A stretch of DNA of 64,000 nucleotides, from assembly GCF_033115175.1 (NCBI RefSeq), contig NC_084834.1, positions 120,462,275-120,526,274 on the forward strand. Reading direction: 5' to 3'. The position numbers and the translations under genes are program-made. This document shows, piece by piece, positions 23,054-33,582 of the stretch. The DNA is from Lepus europaeus (Eukaryota; Chordata; Mammalia; Lagomorpha; Leporidae). The notes under the pieces are model-generated. The model did not search any database. It was not told where the DNA came from and saw only the letters and a list, made by a program, of their open reading frames with translations. Numbering within the stretch: the stretch's first letter is position 1; each line of letters begins with the position of its first letter.

Positions 23054-24099
23054 CACAGCCTTTCACCTCTTTCCAAATTTTTTCTAACTTACCCTTCCAG
23101 CCTTGTCTCCTTCCTAACACGGGGTCCCTGCTGCCTACCGTGGCCTCACCATCATGCTTCCCCTCTCCTTGACCCGGGTCCCTCTCCACTCTCTCCATCC
23201 ATCACATCTCCACTCATCTTCAAGACCCAGCTCCAACAACGTTCCTCTGTCGATCCCCTTTGACCCTGCCTCATTCTATGCCCCTTCCCCAGAATAGCCA
23301 CTCCTTCCCCTGGGGTCTACGCCCCCTCCCCAGAACAGCCACTCCTTCCCCTGGGGTCTACGTCCCCCTCCCCCCAGAACAGCCACTCCTTCCTCTGCGG
23401 TCTCACGGCAGCTGCACCTGCTATCACCGTGCCCTTTACCCTCCACCTTGTGCACCGTCACTTTTCATCCTAGCAACTCCACAGTGCCCAGCAGAGCTGG
23501 TGGCAACGGGCAAGAGAGAGAAGGATGGATCCTACACCAGCCCCCATCACCTTCCATGACTTCCAGTGCTGGTCCACGACTCCCAACGTCCCAATGACTG
23601 CCCCAAGGACCCAAAGGGAAAAAAGCCCGTTACTGCTAGAGGCTACGTCATGAACTGTGACAGCACATGAAATCAGCAAATTAACTGTGAACCATACATC
23701 CTAACGCATTTTTTCTGCAACAACAAAAAAAGCTACATTTTTTTTTTCTCAAGCTAGAAACTACAACAAAAGTTATGAGCACTCTGGGCTGAGATCTCCC
23801 TTTGTTACACTGGGGCCGTCCCCAGCCATTGTTCTTCTCATACTCTGCCCACCATGGGGCCCAGCACGTGGCGCAGGTGCCACACACACGTCTGCTGGTG
23901 TGAGGTGAAATGGGTCTGCGTTGACTCTGGCTGACTGGGACGTGCATGGACATGGTGGCTTTCATTCCACATAACACAGGACACACTCAGCTTGTCCACT
24001 TGAAGGTAGCTATTCAGAGAATGCCATCTGGTTTTCTTTCTCTGTACCTAAGAACAACCAGGGTTGCTTATAATACAAAAAAAATGCATAGAAAAACGG
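23054..24099. other. Pyrimidine-rich sequence with a minisatellite
   Basis: 23100-23270 and 23440-23480 resemble a decayed L2 3' end (tcttcaagacccagctcc). The tandem repeat is listed separately. The rest is unassigned. Confidence 0.4.
23280..23406. repeat. Minisatellite, 3 units of about 41-44 bp
   Basis: The unit is C-rich (ccccttccccagaat...), then agccactccttcccctgggg and tctacg. The units differ by C-run length and a few substitutions. Confidence 0.85.
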
Positions 24100-24415
24100 A
24101 ACAAGCATTTAGCCCAGCAGGTAAGATGCAGGTTAGGGCACCTAGCTCTCTCACAGGGGTGCCTGGGTCCCATTTCCTGCTCTGCTCTCAATCCTGGCTT
24201 CCTGCCAGTTCAGACCCTGGGAGGCAATGGATGATGATGGCTCAAGTAATCGGGTTTCTACCACCACACAGGAGACCAAGGTTGAGCTCCAAGCTGCTGG
24301 CTCTGTCCCCAGCTCAGCTCTAGCTGTCGTGTGCACCTGCATTTGGGGAGTGAACCACAGGCTGGGCGCTTGACAGCTCCCTCCCCCTCCCCCCATATAA
24401 AACAAAACCTTTCAA
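24100..24415 (+). mobile_element. CSINE1-type SINE
   Basis: gcatttagcccagcaggtaagatgcagg start, ggaggcaatggatgatgatggctcaag body. Confidence 0.72.
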
Positions 24416-24470
24416 AGCACAGAAAAATGATCACCCACAATACACCACCCTTCTGGAAATAATCCCATCT

Positions 24471-24819
24471 TTTTTTTTTTTTTTTTTTTTTTTTTGTGAC
24501 AGGCAGAGTGGACAGTGAGAGAGAGAGAGAGACAGAGAGAAAGGTCTTCCTTTGCCATTGGTTCACCCTCCAATGGCTGCTGCGGCTGGTGCGCGGCTGG
24601 TGGCTCCGATGGCAGGAGCCAGGTGCTTATCCTAGTCTCCCATGGGGTGCAGGACCCAAGCACTTGGGCCATCCTCCACTGCACTCCCGGGCCTCAGCAG
24701 AGAGCTGGCCTGGAAGAGGGGCAACCGGGACAGAATCCGGTGCCCCGACCGGGACTAGAACCCGGTGTGCCGGCGCCACAAGGCGGAGGATTAGCCTATT
24801 GAGCCGAGGCGCCGGCCCC
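24471..24819 (-). mobile_element. Young CSINE3-type SINE
   Basis: The plus strand reads T25, GTGACAGGCAGAGTGGACAGTG through GAGCCGAGGCGCCGGCCCC. Flanked by AATCCCATC / CCCATCAT-type duplication (imperfect by eye). Confidence 0.88.
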
Positions 24820-27074
24820 ATCATTTCTTCCAACCTCCACATCCTTCCTTCTAGATCTCTACAAGCATGAACAGCAACAACTAGGCCAGATGATGAGAGC
24901 AACTGAAGTGCCAGGAGCTTCCTGACAAAACTGTCACCTGCTGTCACTGGGCCATTGATAACAAATTGATGGTGACTTAGCACTCAGCCAGGGCCAAAAC
25001 AGAGCCCAGAGCTGAAGCTGCAAAAGGAAACATCACCCTTCACGGAGGCCCCTGTCCCTCGAGCAGACCGAACCCGAAATCCACGGAGGTTCACCCGAGG
25101 CTACCTGAAATCCTCTTTGAGATCAGAAATACCTGTGAAATCGCCTTCCTGGATGGCCACCGTTATCTATGGATCCCAGAATTACAACTTGCAATGTTTA
25201 GCATGAGGGCATTTAAAAAGTTCACAGAAAAATGGAAATAAAAAATATGTGTCAATGCAAATTTTTTTAAAACCCATGCATAGTTTTCTCCTAATATACA
25301 TTTTTCTCTTATGCATATACAGGGATTTCAAAAAAAATCTTTGCACCAACACAAATTTGTCTGTCTACATTTTTCCCCACAAACGTTTGGAAATTCCGTT
25401 GGTATTGTAATGTTGTAATATGCTTTTCTCAGAAGTAAATAAAGCAGGACCCATGACCATTGGGGAAGGTAAAATTGAGCTTAAATAGCAACCTTGTAAA
25501 CAAAACTAGGCTGTCTCCCCACGTCTGTGTGCACTTGTGTAACTGTGCGCGCACACACACACACACACACTGGCCTAACAGACCTTGCAATGTGGGGCGA
25601 CCCACAGCCTTGCACTCGGTGGTCCTCGAGCGGTTCGGAGTCCCTGTCTCGCTGAGCACCTGACCCAGGAGCAGGAAGAGATCACTGGCAATGGAAAAGC
25701 CAGCTCAGTTACCTGACCTTTGAACCCCAACCCTCTCATCAGAAAAAGGAGGGGCTGGTGAGATGAGGGCTGCCCACGAGTGAGACAACGCACACCACGG
25801 ACGTGAGCCACACCCCTAGTGGGGAGCATTCATTCTGTAATGAACCTTGTTAATTCAACATGGAACGGACACTAAAACTACTTGCGACACATTTTGCACT
25901 ACTTCTTCACACCAGGTGCCTGACCTGGACTGGCCGCGTGGGACCGGTGGGATCCTACGGGACAGCACAGGTCTGGATGAGCTCTCGTCTCGACACCAGA
26001 AGGGACTCTACTAAAGGCAGCCACAGATTTTCAGAAAAGCCCAGAAAGCATTGTCCTAGAAATGTTCCGCCTGCTGATTCTCATTCAAAATGATATTTTG
26101 GTTTTTGTAATTTTTATTTCTTAATTCCATGGAATCAGACCTGCGGACAGCTAAGATTAGCCTGACCGTGGTCTCACTACAGACCTCTTGGGAGGTTACG
26201 ATCACTCAGGACAAACTTAACTGCGGAATGGGTGAGCTGTCTGCAAAAGAGTAAGTGCGAGAGACGACCAGCAAAGCGAGAGACAAGAAAAACCTCCGAA
26301 AGCCACGTTACCTTCTGCGTAGTAAGACGAGCTATGGAACACAAGTCTGCACGTGCTTCTGGAATGGCTTCTCCAATTACTCAACATCTATGAGAGAGAT
26401 TCCCGAGGCTCCTCCCCCACTGTCTTGTTGATTAGTCCCTTTGTGATCGGGGGTCTGCCTCTGCCAGATGGCTGGTCGGGTGCAGAGCATAATATGAGAT
26501 CAGAGAACAAAGCAAAGCTAACTGGCCTTCCCAGGAACTGAACCTGTGACCCCGACCTCATTAACTCTGGAGAGCAGTTAACCCATGACAAGCATGCGTG
26601 GGCAGCTGCCTCTTGAACAGAGCGAGGAGAGCTCACGGCACCTGTCACAGGACGCTCTCGGGGTATATGCAGAACTCTGCAGAACGAAGGAAACCCCAAA
26701 GGCCACGGTTTCAGTCCCAGCAGCACGGCTGGACTGGACGTGTCCCAAGCTCCCGGAGGAGCAGCAGCCGTGGCCTCCACTTGAGACCGTCAGTGGCCTT
26801 GGCGTTGGGGTTCGCAGTAGGATGGTTCCTCTCCCAGAAACACCTCTTTACAAGCTGCCCCTCCCCTCCATAACCGAGAGTGATTCGAAATTCCACTCTA
26901 ACATCCTGTCCCTGGCGAGCTGAGTACTCCTGATTTTCAAATTTCCCAAAGCCTATCTTCTCCTCCAACACTTAGCAGAGCGCCAGGCTCAGAAGCAAGT
27001 TCATTGACATTGCCTCTTGGCCCCAGAAGTGTGCCATTTAAAAAAAGGCGACAAACACCCAACAGCTGGCGAGA
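24820..27074. other. Unassigned sequence with MITE-like and tRNA-like patches
   Basis: No gene is recognised. 25205-25415 holds AT-rich sequence resembling the element at 60800 (aaaagttcacagaaaaatgg, catagttttctcctaatata). (CA)n lies at 25550-25570. A tRNA-like B box lies at about 26525-26545 on the minus strand. Confidence 0.45.
25205..25415 (+). mobile_element. AT-rich MITE-like remnant
   Basis: aaaagttcacagaaaaatggaaataaaa followed by aaacccatgcatagttttctcctaatata parallels 60800-60870 plus 61230-61285. The family name is not known to me. Confidence 0.4.
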
Positions 27075-27429
27075 TTTTTTTTTTTATTATTATTATTTTT
27101 TGACAGGCAGAGTGGACAGTGAGAGAGAGAGAGACAGAGAGAAAGGTCTTCCTTTGCCATTGGTTCACCCTCCAATGGCCGCAGCGGCTGGCGCGCTGCG
27201 ACCGGCGCACCGCGCTGATCCGATGGCAGGAGCCAGGTGCTTCTCCTGGTCTCCCATGGGGTGCAGGGCCCAAGGACTTGGGCCATCCTCCACTGCACTC
27301 CCTGGCCACAGCAGAGAGCTGGCCTGGAAGAGGGGCAACCGGGACAGAATCTGGCGCCCCGACCGGGACTAGAACCCGATGTGCCGGTGCCGCAGGCGGA
27401 GGATTAGCCTAGTGAGCCGCGGCGCTGGC
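27075..27429 (-). mobile_element. Young CSINE3-type SINE
   Basis: Perfect target duplication CTGGCGAGATTTTT flanks it. The plus strand has T10(ATT)n, GACAGGCAGAGTGGACAGTG and ends GAGCCGCGGCG. Confidence 0.9.
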
Positions 27430-29079
27430 GAGATTTTTAATTTGCTCAAATGTTGTTTTTCATTTTTCACATATAAAATGATATCAGCTAGATATCACAC
27501 AGACTTGCTAGATTACAGCAGCTGCTGCACATTGCTGTTTTTTTTTTTAATAAGTCTGATAGCATCTCTTCAAAGTTTTTACACAGTGTTTTTATTTATT
27601 TTATTTTATTGAGAGTTTGCAATCTTGTATTTCTCACGTATGAAAATCATACATGTGTGTAAATCTAATATACACATGTGTGTCTGCCTCAAAGCCATGG
27701 GCAAAAGCACGTAAGTTGATTTTGCTTTTATCTCTAAGGATTTTCACATCAAGAACAAAAAGGATACAAAATGCAGCGGTCACCACGGTTCAGATCTGCC
27801 TGGACATACGACTTAGAGTGACCACTTGGGAACAGCAATGTTTCCTGATGCTCAAAACACTGTAATAATCCATTAAAAGCCAAGAGTTAGGCAAAAGGAA
27901 TAAATTAATAAAATAAGCATAAAATATAGGCTTACTATACCAGTACACTATTTCACTAATTGTAGAAATAATTTCTGAGGGCCAATCTAAGGATGAAATC
28001 CGATGTTCGATAAAAGCGGCCGTATCTATAGTTGTATCTACCTAATCTGAACAAAGTAATGGCTGACCAGCGGAAGAAGGTGGGTTTCCAAGCACATAAA
28101 TAAACAATGAACCTGCTTCCTTTGTCTCCTATGCCATCACAATCCACAGAATTCCTGATTTTAAAGTTACCAGCTTTGAAAGGACTAACCTTAATTCAAC
28201 AAATACATTGCGTAAATGCAGTTAAAAGCGTAGAGCCCCTGTGCACAGAAGTACCCAAAGCTATAACGGAAACACAGAAAGAGATGTATCTATTTTTAGT
28301 AATCATTTATTAGCTACACCTACATATAGACAGCAATAATGCAAGCCAGTCACTGGAACAGTTGGGATCTGTCATTTCTAAGTGCAAAACAACAGGGAAG
28401 TCTGCCTTTGTCCATTGCCATTTAAAATGATCTCTGTAACCTGAGTGCCCTTTATAAGATGTATTTCCTTAAAAACTCTAATTTTTTCACTTGAAAAGAG
28501 CAGGAAAGTTTCAGAAACACCAAGATACTGAAATTAAAATACAGCTAAAAAATATAAGAAACATTGGTAAAGAACTGAAAAAAAAAGAACATGAACAGGA
28601 CAGCTGGTGGTGGTTTCTTGCAAGTACTTTACAAAATAAATACCTTACTGCCTTGTGATTTCGACGCCAATCAATATACTGTAAAGTACTCTCAGGAGCT
28701 CTCAAGTCTTTGTTTGTGCCTTAACAAAAGCCAGCGCTCGTTGGCCATGAATATATTTTATAGTTACATGGCTATTTCACTCACGTCTCTTCTGAAGATC
28801 AACTAGACGTCTGGGTGCTCAATCAAAATGACCAATTAGCTGACCACCACCCACACCTGAGAAGCTGCTCCAAACTATTTCCATCCAAGACCAGCTAGGG
28901 CCACAGTGGATCACTGGTGTACCCAGCACGCCTCCTTACTTCACTCCGCTGAAAATCACTTTCATAGGAGTCCTTTTAAAGGCTGGGCCACAGTGGGTCC
29001 AGTCTCAGGACTGTCATCCTGTCTGTTAGAGAACGAATGAAATATTTTCACAAAGCCAAAAACAGCGCCGAGGTCAGAG
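27430..29079. other. Repeat-poor intronic sequence
   Basis: About 1.6 kb without recognisable SINE or L1 and with no gene. It is the longest such stretch in the presumed intron and could hold conserved regulatory DNA. Confidence 0.5.
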
Positions 29080-29310
29080 GGCAGCCAGGCTCTGGGGTCA
29101 AAGAGACCTCGGTGGGAACCTTGCTTCAGCCTTTGCTAACTTGGGGTGTTTCAGTAAGCTAGTAAAAATGTTTGAGTCTTAATTTTAGTTATCAAATGGA
29201 AACACCAGGCCCATGGGCAGGGCTGTTGAGAGAACTAAATTAGATAACACGTATAAATAGAAGGCTCCGAACAGTGCTTGGGCCATGATAAACACTCAAT
29301 AAATAATGGG
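29080..29310 (+). mobile_element. MIR
   Basis: gccaggctctggggtcaaagagacc and gagagaactaaattagataacacg...gaacagtgcttgggcc...aacactcaataaat follow MIR order. Confidence 0.72.
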
Positions 29311-29547
29311 CCTTACGAAGAAACCTTGAAGAACCTATCCTAGGGTGTCATCTAACGTTCAAATTCCAACTGATGTTGTCGACCATCTAAAGGAAAAATA
29401 CAAATCCAACAACGGTTTTCTTTAAGATACTTGGCCTCACTATCCTTCCCCCCAGTGCTTTTCAGACTGTGGGTCCTGACCCGTTAATGGGATGGGAAGT
29501 CAGTCAGTGGATCTCTGGGCATTTTTAAATAGAAAAGCTATGGGAAC

Positions 29548-29842
29548 TGAGGCAGGCGTGGTGGAGCAGAGGGGAAGCTGCCAACCGGGACGCCCACATC
29601 GCACAGCGGGGTGCCCATTCCAGCCCCGGCTTCCTGCTGAGGCGCCTGGGAAGGCAACCGCAGGCCCAAGGGCTTGGGTCCCTGCCACCCACCTGGGAGA
29701 TCTGGATGAAGCTCCAGGCTCCAGGCTTTGACCTGGCCCAGGCCTGGCCTGTCACAAGCATTTGGGGAGAGAACCTGCAGATGAAGTTCTCTCTTTGTCA
29801 TCCTGCCTTTCAAGCAGACAAAAATACACATTTCCTAAAATA
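29548..29842 (+). mobile_element. CSINE1-type SINE
   Basis: aggcgtggtggagcagaggggaagctgcc...ggcatttggggagagaacc. Many CpG-linked differences. Confidence 0.7.
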
Positions 29843-29989
29843 GAATAAAAAATGTAAACCAAAGTATTACTTCACGTATGTTTTTACATACATGTATTTA
29901 TAACATGTCTGTACTCTGGGTGGCAATGTAAAACACATTTCTTGAAGTAAAAGGAAGAGTTTAAAAGCCACTGCTTTATATCATTATGA

Positions 29990-30225
29990 GAATAAAAACT
30001 GGCTCACCCAGAGTATTTGCTTTGTGCTAGACATTGTACTGAAAATATACAGACATCATTTCATTCAATCCTCACAAGAACCATGTGAAGTAAATACTAT
30101 CAGTTGACCCATTTTACAGATGAGGAAGTAGCTGTATTATAAATCCCTTGTCAAGAATTAAGAAGTAAACGGGCAAGCAAAGGTCTGTACCTGGTAAAGC
30201 TGGGGTTCAAATTCAGTCTCCTGAC
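29990..30225 (-). mobile_element. MIR/L2-type remnant
   Basis: The plus strand reads tcattcaatcctcacaagaacc, acccattttacagatgaggaag and gctggggttcaaattcagtc, the reverse of a MIR-like element. Confidence 0.6.
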
Positions 30226-30304
30226 TCCACCACTTGCACATTTAAACATTTAAGTACTCTGGTTGTAAAACATAAATTTTTCTTATGTAAAAGTTACCCA
30301 AAAG

Positions 30305-30815
30305 GAGGGCACAGCAGGTTAAGCCACCACTTGCAATGCTGGCCGAGTCCCAGCTCTTTGCTTCCAATGCTCCCTGGGAAAGCAGGGAGGACAGCCCCAA
30401 GTACTTGGGCCCCCGCCACCCACGTGGAAGATCTGTAAGGAGTTCCGGGCTCCTGGCTTCAACTGGGGCTTTGCAGCCATTTTTAAAATTTATTTTGCTT
30501 ATTTGAAAGTAAGAGTGGTACAGAGAGAGGCAGAGACAGAAAGAGAGATCTTCCATCTGCTGGTTCACCCCCCAAGTGGCAGCAACTGCCGGGGCTGAGC
30601 CAGGAGCTTCTTCCAGGTCTCCTACGTGGGTGCAGGGGCCCAAGCTCTTGGGCCATCTTCTGCTGCTTTCCCAGGTTCATGAGCCAGGAGCTGGATCAGA
30701 AGTGGAGCAGCCGGGACTCGAACCAGCACCCATACAGGATGGTGGCATCACAGGCAGTGGCTTAATCTGCCACGCCACAACACAGGGCCCCATAAAATAA
30801 ATCTTAAAAAAATAA
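30305..30815 (+). mobile_element. CSINE2 split by another CSINE2
   Basis: The head and body are at 30305-30479 and the tail (taaaataaatcttaaaaaaat) resumes at 30793-30815. The insert is in the opposite direction. Confidence 0.75.
30480..30792 (-). mobile_element. CSINE2 nested in CSINE2
   Basis: The plus strand reads TTTAAAATTTATTTTGCTTATTTG through CACGCCACAACACAGGGCCCC. Confidence 0.85.
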
Positions 30816-30894
30816 AAGTTATGGAAATGGAAGACTTTTTTGTGAGGTTGCATTGCAGTGTGATTTTCTGGGGGTGCAGTACGTCACGGAGAAG

Positions 30895-31120
30895 GCTGTG
30901 TGATTCAGGGGCGAGTGCTCTAAGGTGAGATCCGGCTTCCGGCCCTGGTAACACCGCTTTCGTACCATGGAGCTGGCTCACCACTTCATCTCGCCCTGCG
31001 TGGACTTCCTCAACTACAAAACCAGAATGCCAGCATCTGCCCTGGCTCCCCACAGGCCACGGTGAGAAAGTACAGCGAGCGAACCGTTCTAGGCAACTTC
31101 TCAGAGCAGATGGTCCCTAA
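30895..31120 (+). mobile_element. MIR remnant
   Basis: gggcgagtgctctaaggtgagatccggc, ggagctggctcaccacttcatc and cttcctcaactacaaaaccag keep MIR spacing. Diverged. Confidence 0.5.
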
Positions 31121-31348
31121 AACCGGCCCAGACGCCCCATTCCTCAGATGCCGTAGAAAGAAGAACGGTGCGCACACAACACCCCGCGGCAGGCCCGCGG
31201 ACCACATTCACCAAGCTCTAACGAGCCACCCAGTTCCACCTGGACCAACACGTTTTCTCCATGTGCACTGTATTTTTCACCAATTCGCTCTTTCTGCCAA
31301 CTACTTAGTGAGCACCTACCATGCGCCAGATTAGAAATGTGGACCACA

Positions 31349-31373
31349 AAAAAAAAAAAAAAAAAAAAAAAAG
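31349..31373. repeat. Poly(A) run
   Basis: An uninterrupted A run with no SINE attached. Confidence 0.9.
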
Positions 31374-31712
31374 ACAAAGGGAGACAAAGGGTCTAACTAA
31401 AACCCACCCTGGCCCTGGAGAAGCCCATGTCAATTTCAAGTAATGTTCCAAAAGTGTGTAACAGAAAACTGTACAGTGCAGCTTCCTCCATGTGCTGTGC
31501 TGCTCTGAGAACAATGATGTGGCAGCTTCTGTCTCTTAGACAAGGGACCCAAGTGCGTCAGGTTGGTACCCTTCTCTTCCTAGCTCTGTAAGTACCACCA
31601 CATCTCTAAGGCAAAAGTCCCCAATTTATTACAGGTGACGGCAAAAACAGGCTTTGGAATAAAACTCACTTTCAGTCACCGACAGTGAGAAGGCGTCTTC
31701 TAGTGGCATGAT

Positions 31713-31727
31713 CCCCCCCCCCCCCCC
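31713..31727. repeat. C15 homopolymer
   Basis: Fifteen consecutive C. Confidence 0.95.
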
Positions 31728-33090
31728 GCACATTTGAGCTGAAATCGTCTATAAAGCAGCCACACCAGCTCCGTAAGACGCATCTTGCAAAAGGTTTCTT
31801 TCTAAACACTGACCCCGATTGTTTTTTCCCTTTTCCAGGCAGTTTTCTCTTGAACACACTGAGCTAGGAGCCCCCCTTCTCCCCAAGGAATGAAGCAGAC
31901 AGCAGTGAAGGTGTGTTCCCTTTGTGGACTTTTTACAAAAATTACTCCAAATTGATTGCATCCGAAGTCACAAACGATGACAGACAACTGCTGGCCATCC
32001 TGCATACAACCCAGCAACTACTCCAGGTGATTCTCACAGCTCGCACGGATTTCCCTGCCAACTTAATGAATCGAACATTCGCCACTGGACATCGATTAAA
32101 AGCTTTCATTGCAACTGCCTGGTCCTTTGTATGCGAACCACTCCCTCGCCCTCACCGCGCCCCCAGCCGCGCCCCAACACCGAATCACTTCCCCGGCCAT
32201 TATTCCTAAAACCCTATTAGGATTTCACAGCACCTGCCCCTCCCCCCCACACCGCGCCCCGGCTCTGAGGTCCCCCCCCCAGGCCACCCGCACCCCCAAT
32301 TCCCGCACTGAAGCAACGTGGCTCGCAATGAGCGTTTTCTCCAGAAATCCGGAATTCTGCAGAGGACCACGCCGCCGCTATGCTGAGAGCACCCAGCTCA
32401 TCTCCACGCCTGACAACCGCCGCCAACAACAGCCACAGCCCACCCAGCGCAGCCGGAGGGTGAGGCGGTCCCACCTCGCCGCTGCGGAGCCGGGCAAGCA
32501 AGGCTGGCCAGCGCCGCACGCAGCCCCGGACCCGAGACGCGAACGCCTCAGACCCGGCGGGCGGCGGCGGCCCCGGCGCCCCGGGCAGCCGGGGAAACCT
32601 TTGTCTCGCCCCCGGCAGCAAACCCGCGGCGCATCCCAAGCGGGGCGGCGAGAGTTTGTGCGCATCGCTTCGGCCGCGGCTAAACAAAGCAGCGCAGCGC
32701 GTGCGAGGAGACGCTGAGCCAGGGTCAGCGACCGAGACCCCGGGGCGAGGCTGGCGACCGCGGCGGCGCGGAAGAGCAGCCAGGAGCCGGAAGGTCCCAC
32801 GCTCCCGGCAAGTTCTCGGGCGCAGCTCTCCGCCAGGTGCCCCCGCGCGGGCACCCAGACCGCGCACGCAGGTGGCTCGCGAGGGAGGGTCCGCGCCCCC
32901 ACGCGCGCGGGCGCCGCCCAAGTCCACGGGGCAGCCGCGCCGCGCTCATGCCCACCCCCCACCCCCCCAGCCCAGGAGCCGGGGCTCGGGAGTCCCGGGC
33001 GCCGCGGGGGCCCGGTCCCGCGGGGCGCGCGTGGAGCCGAGAGCCCGCCCGCTGCCCCATTGTCCGGCCGCGGGCCGGGAAGGCGCTCAC

Positions 33091-33240
33091 CTGAGCTGTC
33101 CGCCGGGTGCCCGGGAGTGCGCGGCGGGCGCGGACGGCGGGCTCCGGCGGCGGCAGCGGCAGCAGCAGCGCACCCGCCCCTCAGGCGGCCGCGGCCTCCA
33201 TGGCTCTCCCCGCCGCCGCCGCCGCGCGGCACTGCGCGCC
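33091..33240 (-). other. Predicted non-coding first exon (CRACD?)
   Basis: The minus strand reads CAGCTCAG|gtgagc, with the donor at 33085-33090, the best-scoring donor by eye in the island. The upstream part of the exon holds GC-rich trinucleotide runs and a seven-codon upstream frame. The 5' end is not defined by sequence; the limit given is a guess within the island. Confidence 0.45.
33181..33201 (-). CDS. Very short upstream ORF, Met-Glu-Ala4-stop
   Basis: ATG at 33199-33201 in the favourable context GAGCCATGG is followed by GAG GCC GCG GCC GCC TGA. If the predicted first exon is transcribed, this frame would be translated before any downstream start and could damp translation. It may be a composition effect. 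Confidence 0.3.
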   Translation of the reverse strand: MEAAAA

Positions 33241-33568
33241 CGGCCCCGCGCGGCGTGGTCACATGCTCCGGCCGCGCCTCGGGCGCTCGGACCCGCGCGC
33301 GGCCCCGCCCGGCTCTGCACGAGGCGCCGGGCGCCCCGCAGGCGCGCGCCCAGACGGCGGGCGGCGGCCCCGGGAAGGGCGCGGGGTCCTCCAGCCCGCC
33401 GCGCGCCCCCCGGGACCTCTGAGGGAGCCGCTCGGCCGCCACCCAGCGCGATCAGACCCGGCCGTGGGCACCTGCGGGAGCGCCCGGGAGCCCGGAGCGG
33501 GCTGGCCCGAGGCGTCCCCAGCCGTGGGAAAGGGCCTGGGACTCCTGAGGGGACAGGTGGGGCAGGTC

Positions 33569-33582
33569 ACCGCAGGTGGCAG
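33569..33582 (+). promoter_or_regulatory. CTCF-like motif at island edge
   Basis: accgcaggtggcag matches 12 of 14 positions of the core CTCF consensus (CCASYAGRKGGCRS), with the invariant AG-GGC core intact. It sits at the upstream edge of the CpG island, between CEP135 and the next promoter. This is a motif match only. Confidence 0.35.

Larger units (their letters stand above)
31121..32429. other. Unassigned sequence leading into the CpG island
   Basis: No gene or clear repeat beyond the homopolymers. CpG content rises from about 32140 onwards. Confidence 0.5.
1..33240 (-). other. CRACD: Presumed CRACD (KIAA1211) first exon and part of intron 1
   Basis: The assignment rests on gene order. 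In human, the gene after CEP135 in the same direction is CRACD, an inhibitor of actin capping protein, with a remote non-coding first exon and a very large transcription unit (from memory). Here a CpG island with a minus-strand donor sits at the expected place downstream of CEP135. No CRACD coding sequence is found in 1-33 kb, as expected for intron 1. The alternative is an unrelated lncRNA or an unnamed promoter. Confidence 0.5.
32430..33560. promoter_or_regulatory. CpG island promoter
   Basis: About 1.1 kb of very GC-rich, CpG-dense DNA with several GC boxes (for example at 33172-33182 and 33305-33312) and no TATA box, sharply distinct from the AT-rich flanks. CpG density is highest at 32500-33400. 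Long open frames occur on both strands here, but they are by-products of low stop-codon frequency. The splice donor at 33085-33090 points to transcription towards lower coordinates. Bidirectional initiation cannot be excluded. Confidence 0.88.
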
